Positions 61,393 to 64,000 of a stretch of 64,000 nt of DNA are shown here, in pieces. A program made the translations under genes and the position numbers. This DNA comes from Streptomyces sp. HD (lineage in GTDB: Bacteria; Actinomycetota; Actinomycetes; Streptomycetales; Streptomycetaceae). Every line of letters starts with the position of its first letter. The first letter of the stretch is position 1. The notes beneath the pieces were generated by a model, which ran no database searches, had not been told where the DNA came from, and saw only the letters and a program-made list of their open reading frames with translations. Location of the stretch: NCBI RefSeq assembly GCF_028369295.1, contig NZ_JAQMYP010000007.1, positions 205,751 to 269,750 on the forward strand, written 5' to 3'.

Positions 61393-62222
61393 ATGTCCTC
61401 GCCCCCCTCCCCGTCCGCTCGCGCCGGCAGACTGGCCGTACTCGCCGTCGGCCTGTGCCGGCCAGGTTCCTGCCCGAGTCGCTGAGCTTCCTGGTCGCCA
61501 AGGGGCGCAGCCGGGAAGCACGTGAACTGGCCGCCAGGTATGAGGTCGAACTGCCCGCCGCCCCGGCCGGCAAGCAGGCCGCAGGCGACCGCTGGACCTC
61601 CCTCGCCAACCTCTTCCGCGGCGGTGAGTGGAGTCAGAGCCTCCTCTGCTGGCTCGCCTCCTTCGGCGGCCTCCTCCTCGTCTACGGCGTCGCCACCTGG
61701 CTGCCCACCCTGATGTGCAGCGAGGGCTACAACCTGGGCTCGGCGTTGACGTTCGTGGTGCTGTTCAACCTCGGCGGCATCGTCGGCATGCTGGTCGCCG
61801 GACGCGCCTCCGACCAGTTCGGCGCCCCGCGGATCTCGGCGATCTGGTTCGCGCCGACCGCCGCCGGGGTCTTCCTGCTCAGCGTCCACATGCCACTGGC
61901 CATCACGTTCACGGTGGTGTTCCTGACCGGCGTGTTCCTCAACAGCGCGCAGACCATGATCTACGCGACCGTCTCGATCCGCTCCCGCCCCGAGAACCGT
62001 GCCACCGCCGTCGGCTGGACCTCCGGCATGGGCCGCTTCGGTGCCGTCTTCGGCCCCTGGCTGGGTGGCCAGTTGCTCGCCGCGAACAACGGCGACCGGG
62101 GCTTCACCGCCTTCGCCCTCGCCGGTCTGTCGTCCATGGTCTTCATCGGCATCGCCGCGCTGCGCGGCTCGCGGAGGGCGACCGCGAGCGACGGCGAGCA
62201 GCAGCTGATCGGCGCGCACTGA
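61393..62222 (+). pseudogene. Aromatic-acid MFS transporter (AAHS/PcaK-like) with internal deletion
   Basis: ATG 61393 with SD AGGAG opens a frame that reads MSSPPSPSARAGRLAVLAVGLC, the normal start of such a transporter, then shifts and stops after 30 codons. From about 61460 another frame carries the C-terminal half: FLPESLSFLVAKGRSREARE, a loop, and six membrane helices (e.g. LASFGGLLLVYGVATWLPTL, ALTFVVLFNLGGIVGMLVAG, ITFTVVFLTGVFLNSAQTM). Full-length relatives are about 440-460 aa; some 170-190 residues (first six helices) are missing at a single junction near 61459. A deletion plus frameshift is the simplest explanation. Transport function is lost unless the C-terminal piece does something else. 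Confidence 0.85.
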
Positions 62223-62250
62223 CCGGCGGACGCCGACGGCGGGGGCGAGG

Positions 62251-62325
62251 ACGGATGCCGTTCACCACTGCGCCCGGGGCGAGGGCGGATGCCGTTCACC
62301 ACAGCGCCCGGGGTGAGCGGCATCC
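62251..62325. terminator. Duplicated element and terminator hairpin after the aromatic operon
   Basis: GGATGCCGTTCACC (62287-62300) and GGTGAGCGGCATCC (62312-62325) form a 14-bp stem with one G-T pair. The left arm with CGCCCGGGG is itself a tandem copy of 62251-62280 (ATGCCGTTCACCACTGCGCC). Probable terminator for the transporter transcript. Confidence 0.65.
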
Positions 62326-62340
62326 GTCATATCTAATGTC

Positions 62341-62381
62341 CCGTCGTATGTACTGATGGTCCCAACTGGGTTATACGACGG
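62341..62381. promoter_or_regulatory. 9-bp inverted repeat upstream of the small membrane protein
   Basis: CCGTCGTAT (62341-62349) and ATACGACGG (62373-62381) are exact reverse complements 23 bp apart, in an AT-richer stretch about 100-140 bp before the start at 62478. An operator is possible. The rest of the gap 62223-62477 shows nothing else. Confidence 0.45.
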
Positions 62382-62477
62382 TCTCGCGTATTGTTGCGTC
62401 ATATGCCCGCCGTGATGCAGGGCGGCTTTCGTGATGCCGGGGGCGGATGAGTTGAAAGTTAAAGGGGGATCGGGGAC

Positions 62478-62774
62478 GTGACGGCATTTCTCGCGCTGGT
62501 GGCGGTCGTCGCGTTCATGGCCAAGGCCGGCCTGCCGTGGTGGGTGGTAGTGGCCGTGGCCCTGCTGATGGCGGGCTTCGTGGCGGGGTCCCGGGGCCCG
62601 GGGAGAAACACCAGGAGCAGTGCGGCGCCAGGCCCGGCGCCTCAGCCGATGTGGTCTTCTGTCGACCGGGGTTCGCCGGTTCGGCCGGACCCGGTGGACG
62701 AGTTCGTCCCGCACCCGGAGGAGCAGTTGGCGAGCGTCAGCTCCCCGCAGCCTCCCGAACATGCCGGGCGATGA
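62478..62774 (+). CDS. Small hypothetical membrane protein
   Basis: 98 aa, GTG start with a GGGGGATCGGGG purine-rich leader. Two short hydrophobic segments (FLALVAVVAFMAKAGLPWWV and VVAVALLMAGFVAGS) fill residues 3-38; the rest is polar and Pro/Ser-rich. The 3' end overlaps the convergent esterase gene by 38 bp. No family recognised. Confidence 0.6.
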   Translation: MTAFLALVAVVAFMAKAGLPWWVVVAVALLMAGFVAGSRGPGRNTRSSAAPGPAPQPMWSSVDRGSPVRPDPVDEFVPHPEEQLASVSSPQPPEHAGR

Positions 62775-63675
62775 CCCCGTAGACCGTCCGAGCCTTCTCG
62801 TCGTCGCCCCCGTCGTACCCGTGATCGGCGCCGGTCACCTCGTGATACTCGACCAGCGCCCCCACTTTGCGCAGCCGCTCGGCATACCGCTCACCCTCAC
62901 CCCGTAGCAGGTCGTACTCGGCGGTGATCACCAGAGCCGGCGCGATCCCCGTCAGGTCGGCGGTGTCGGACGGATGTGCGGGGGAGACCAGCGGGTCGGC
63001 GCGCCGCTTCGCGTCCGGAACGTACGACGAGTCGAAGACGTCGGCCATCCAGGGCCGCAGCACCGGCCTGGCCGTGGCGGCCCGCTTGTGCCGCGCGCCG
63101 GTCGCCAGGTCGAGCGGCGGATAGTGCAGTACCTGGAGCGCGATCGGCGGTCCGCCCTCTTCGAGTGCCTGGCGTGCCACGGCCGCCGCGAGTCCGCCGC
63201 CGGCGCTCTGCCCGCCGACGGTGAGCCGACTGCCGTCCCAGCCTTCCTCGCCGCCCTGCTCCGCGACCCACCGCACGACGTCGTACGCCTGCCGGGGCGG
63301 CGCCGGGAACGGATGCTGGGGTGCGACGGCGTAGTCCACGTTGATCACGACCACCCCGGCCTCGGCTGCGAGGTACCGGCACAACGGGTCGTCCAGCTCG
63401 GTCAGCGTCATGACGTAGCCGCCACCGTGGAAGTTGACGTGCACCGGTGGCGTCGCCCCGTCGCTCGCGTTCGGGGGCAGATAGACCGTGGCCCGGGCGG
63501 GGCCGATCGACGTGGGAATCGTCAACTCGCGTACCCTGCGCGGAAATTCGGGGAAGCGCGCGTGCGAGGCGGCGGCGGAGCCCCGGCCACCGGAGCGCCG
63601 GTCCGCCAGGACGGTCACGCGTTGCAGCGCCTTGGCGGCGAGGCGGGCCACCGCGGGCCGGGCCAGGAGGGACAT
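62737..63675 (-). CDS. Alpha/beta hydrolase, hormone-sensitive-lipase (acetyl esterase) type
   Basis: 312 aa from ATG 63675, which has GGAG 6 bp upstream; ATG 63687 and an upstream TTG are less likely. HSL family marks, in this numbering: oxyanion VHVNFHGGGYVMTL near 78, YAVAPQHPFPAPPRQAYDVV near 115, nucleophile Ser in VGGQSAGGGLAAAVA near 150, the Asp in ITAEYDLLRGEGERYAERLR near 250, and His in TGADHGYDGGDD near 282. Hydrolyses short-chain esters. It is not obviously tied to its neighbours. Confidence 0.88.
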   Translation of the reverse strand: MSLLARPAVARLAAKALQRVTVLADRRSGGRGSAAASHARFPEFPRRVRELTIPTSIGPARATVYLPPNASDGATPPVHVNFHGGGYVMTLTELDDPLCRYLAAEAGVVVINVDYAVAPQHPFPAPPRQAYDVVRWVAEQGGEEGWDGSRLTVGGQSAGGGLAAAVARQALEEGGPPIALQVLHYPPLDLATGARHKRAATARPVLRPWMADVFDSSYVPDAKRRADPLVSPAHPSDTADLTGIAPALVITAEYDLLRGEGERYAERLRKVGALVEYHEVTGADHGYDGGDDEKARTVYGVIARHVREAAGS

Positions 63676-63844
63676 ATGGCGCTCCATTCGGTGGCGGCCC
63701 AAGGGTCGATCCACAGGAAGATCTATTGAGTTAAGCAATCATAGGTGGCAGCAACTATTGGTCAAGAGGTGGACCGGCCGGGCGGCCCTGCGTATGGGGT
63801 AGGGTTGACCTGCATGATCACGCGGTTCGCCGCGCGACAGGCAA

Positions 63845-63918
<74 letters not shown>

Positions 63919-63937
63919 CTGGAGACAGTCGCAGGTC

Positions 63938-63971
63938 AGGGCCGGTTTCGGAGGAATCCGAAACCGGCCCT
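63938..63971 (+). terminator. Rho-independent terminator of tRNA-Pro
   Basis: AGGGCCGGTTTCGG (63938-63951) and CCGAAACCGGCCCT (63958-63971) pair perfectly over 14 bp with loop AGGAAT, followed by TGATCATTT. Confidence 0.88.
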
Positions 63972-64000
63972 TGATCATTTGTGGGGATCAGTCGGGGACC

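Overview
High-GC DNA with actinomycete gene style: GTG/TTG starts, many 4-bp ATGA/GTGA overlaps, and long antisense open frames caused by GC bias. Gene content (type I PKS, iol genes, a Streptomyces-type IS5 transposase, dispersed Streptomyces-like intergenic hairpins) points to Streptomyces or a close relative. The sequence looks chromosomal.

Region by region. (1) 1-7124: 3' part of a type I PKS with order KS-AT-DH-MT-ER-KR-ACP, followed by an IS5-family transposase (7150-7950). (2) 8108-8150: an exact 43-bp copy of the 3' end of the tRNA-Pro(GGG) gene found intact at 63845-63918, followed by a terminator. It looks like an attachment-site scar. (3) 8390-16788: exopolysaccharide locus 1, with a fused GT4-GT2 glycosyltransferase, CE4 deacetylase, GT4, ATP-grasp ligase, priming sugar-phosphate transferase and a flavoprotein. 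(4) 16817-20588: GH43, NUDIX, aldo/keto reductase and a double DUF427 protein. (5) 20605-31771: a TetR regulator and exopolysaccharide locus 2. Locus 2 encodes a CE18-like (Agd3-like) deacetylase, PelF-like GT4, PelG-like membrane protein, nucleotidyltransferase, SDR, GH114 polygalactosaminidase lipoprotein, nucleotide-sugar dehydrogenase and epimerase. A shared palindromic operator (core TATACATCGTAAAC) lies at the promoters of both loci and of tetR.

(6) 31849-44191: a divergent myo-inositol regulon. The minus operon is iolC, an aldolase-like barrel, iolB, iolD, iolA and gntR. The plus operon is a sugar ABC transporter, an IolE-like and an IolG-like protein. A perfect 16-bp inverted repeat sits between them. 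(7) 44292-48438: a second oxidoreductase operon (PhyH, SDR and two Gfo/Idh enzymes) opposite a LacI regulator. (8) 49665-52627: TMEM175-like channel, a Gfo/Idh oxidoreductase and a LacI regulator that share TGGACCGGTCCA-type operators. (9) 52722-56802: two predicted metallopeptidases without visible signal peptides, and a cupin.

(10) 56957-62222: a GntR/FCD-controlled aromatic meta-cleavage operon. It has GalB-, GalC- and GalD-like enzymes, but the ring-cleaving enzyme is a type I (VOC, XylE-like) dioxygenase. Its aromatic-acid transporter gene is broken by an internal deletion. (11) 62478-63971: small membrane protein, HSL-type esterase, and tRNA-Pro with a terminator.

Most notable are the Pel/galactosaminogalactan-like polysaccharide cluster and its apparent single-operator regulon, the hybrid gallate-like pathway with a decayed transporter, and the tRNA-Pro scar. 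All functional statements are inferences from sequence reading; no database search was run.
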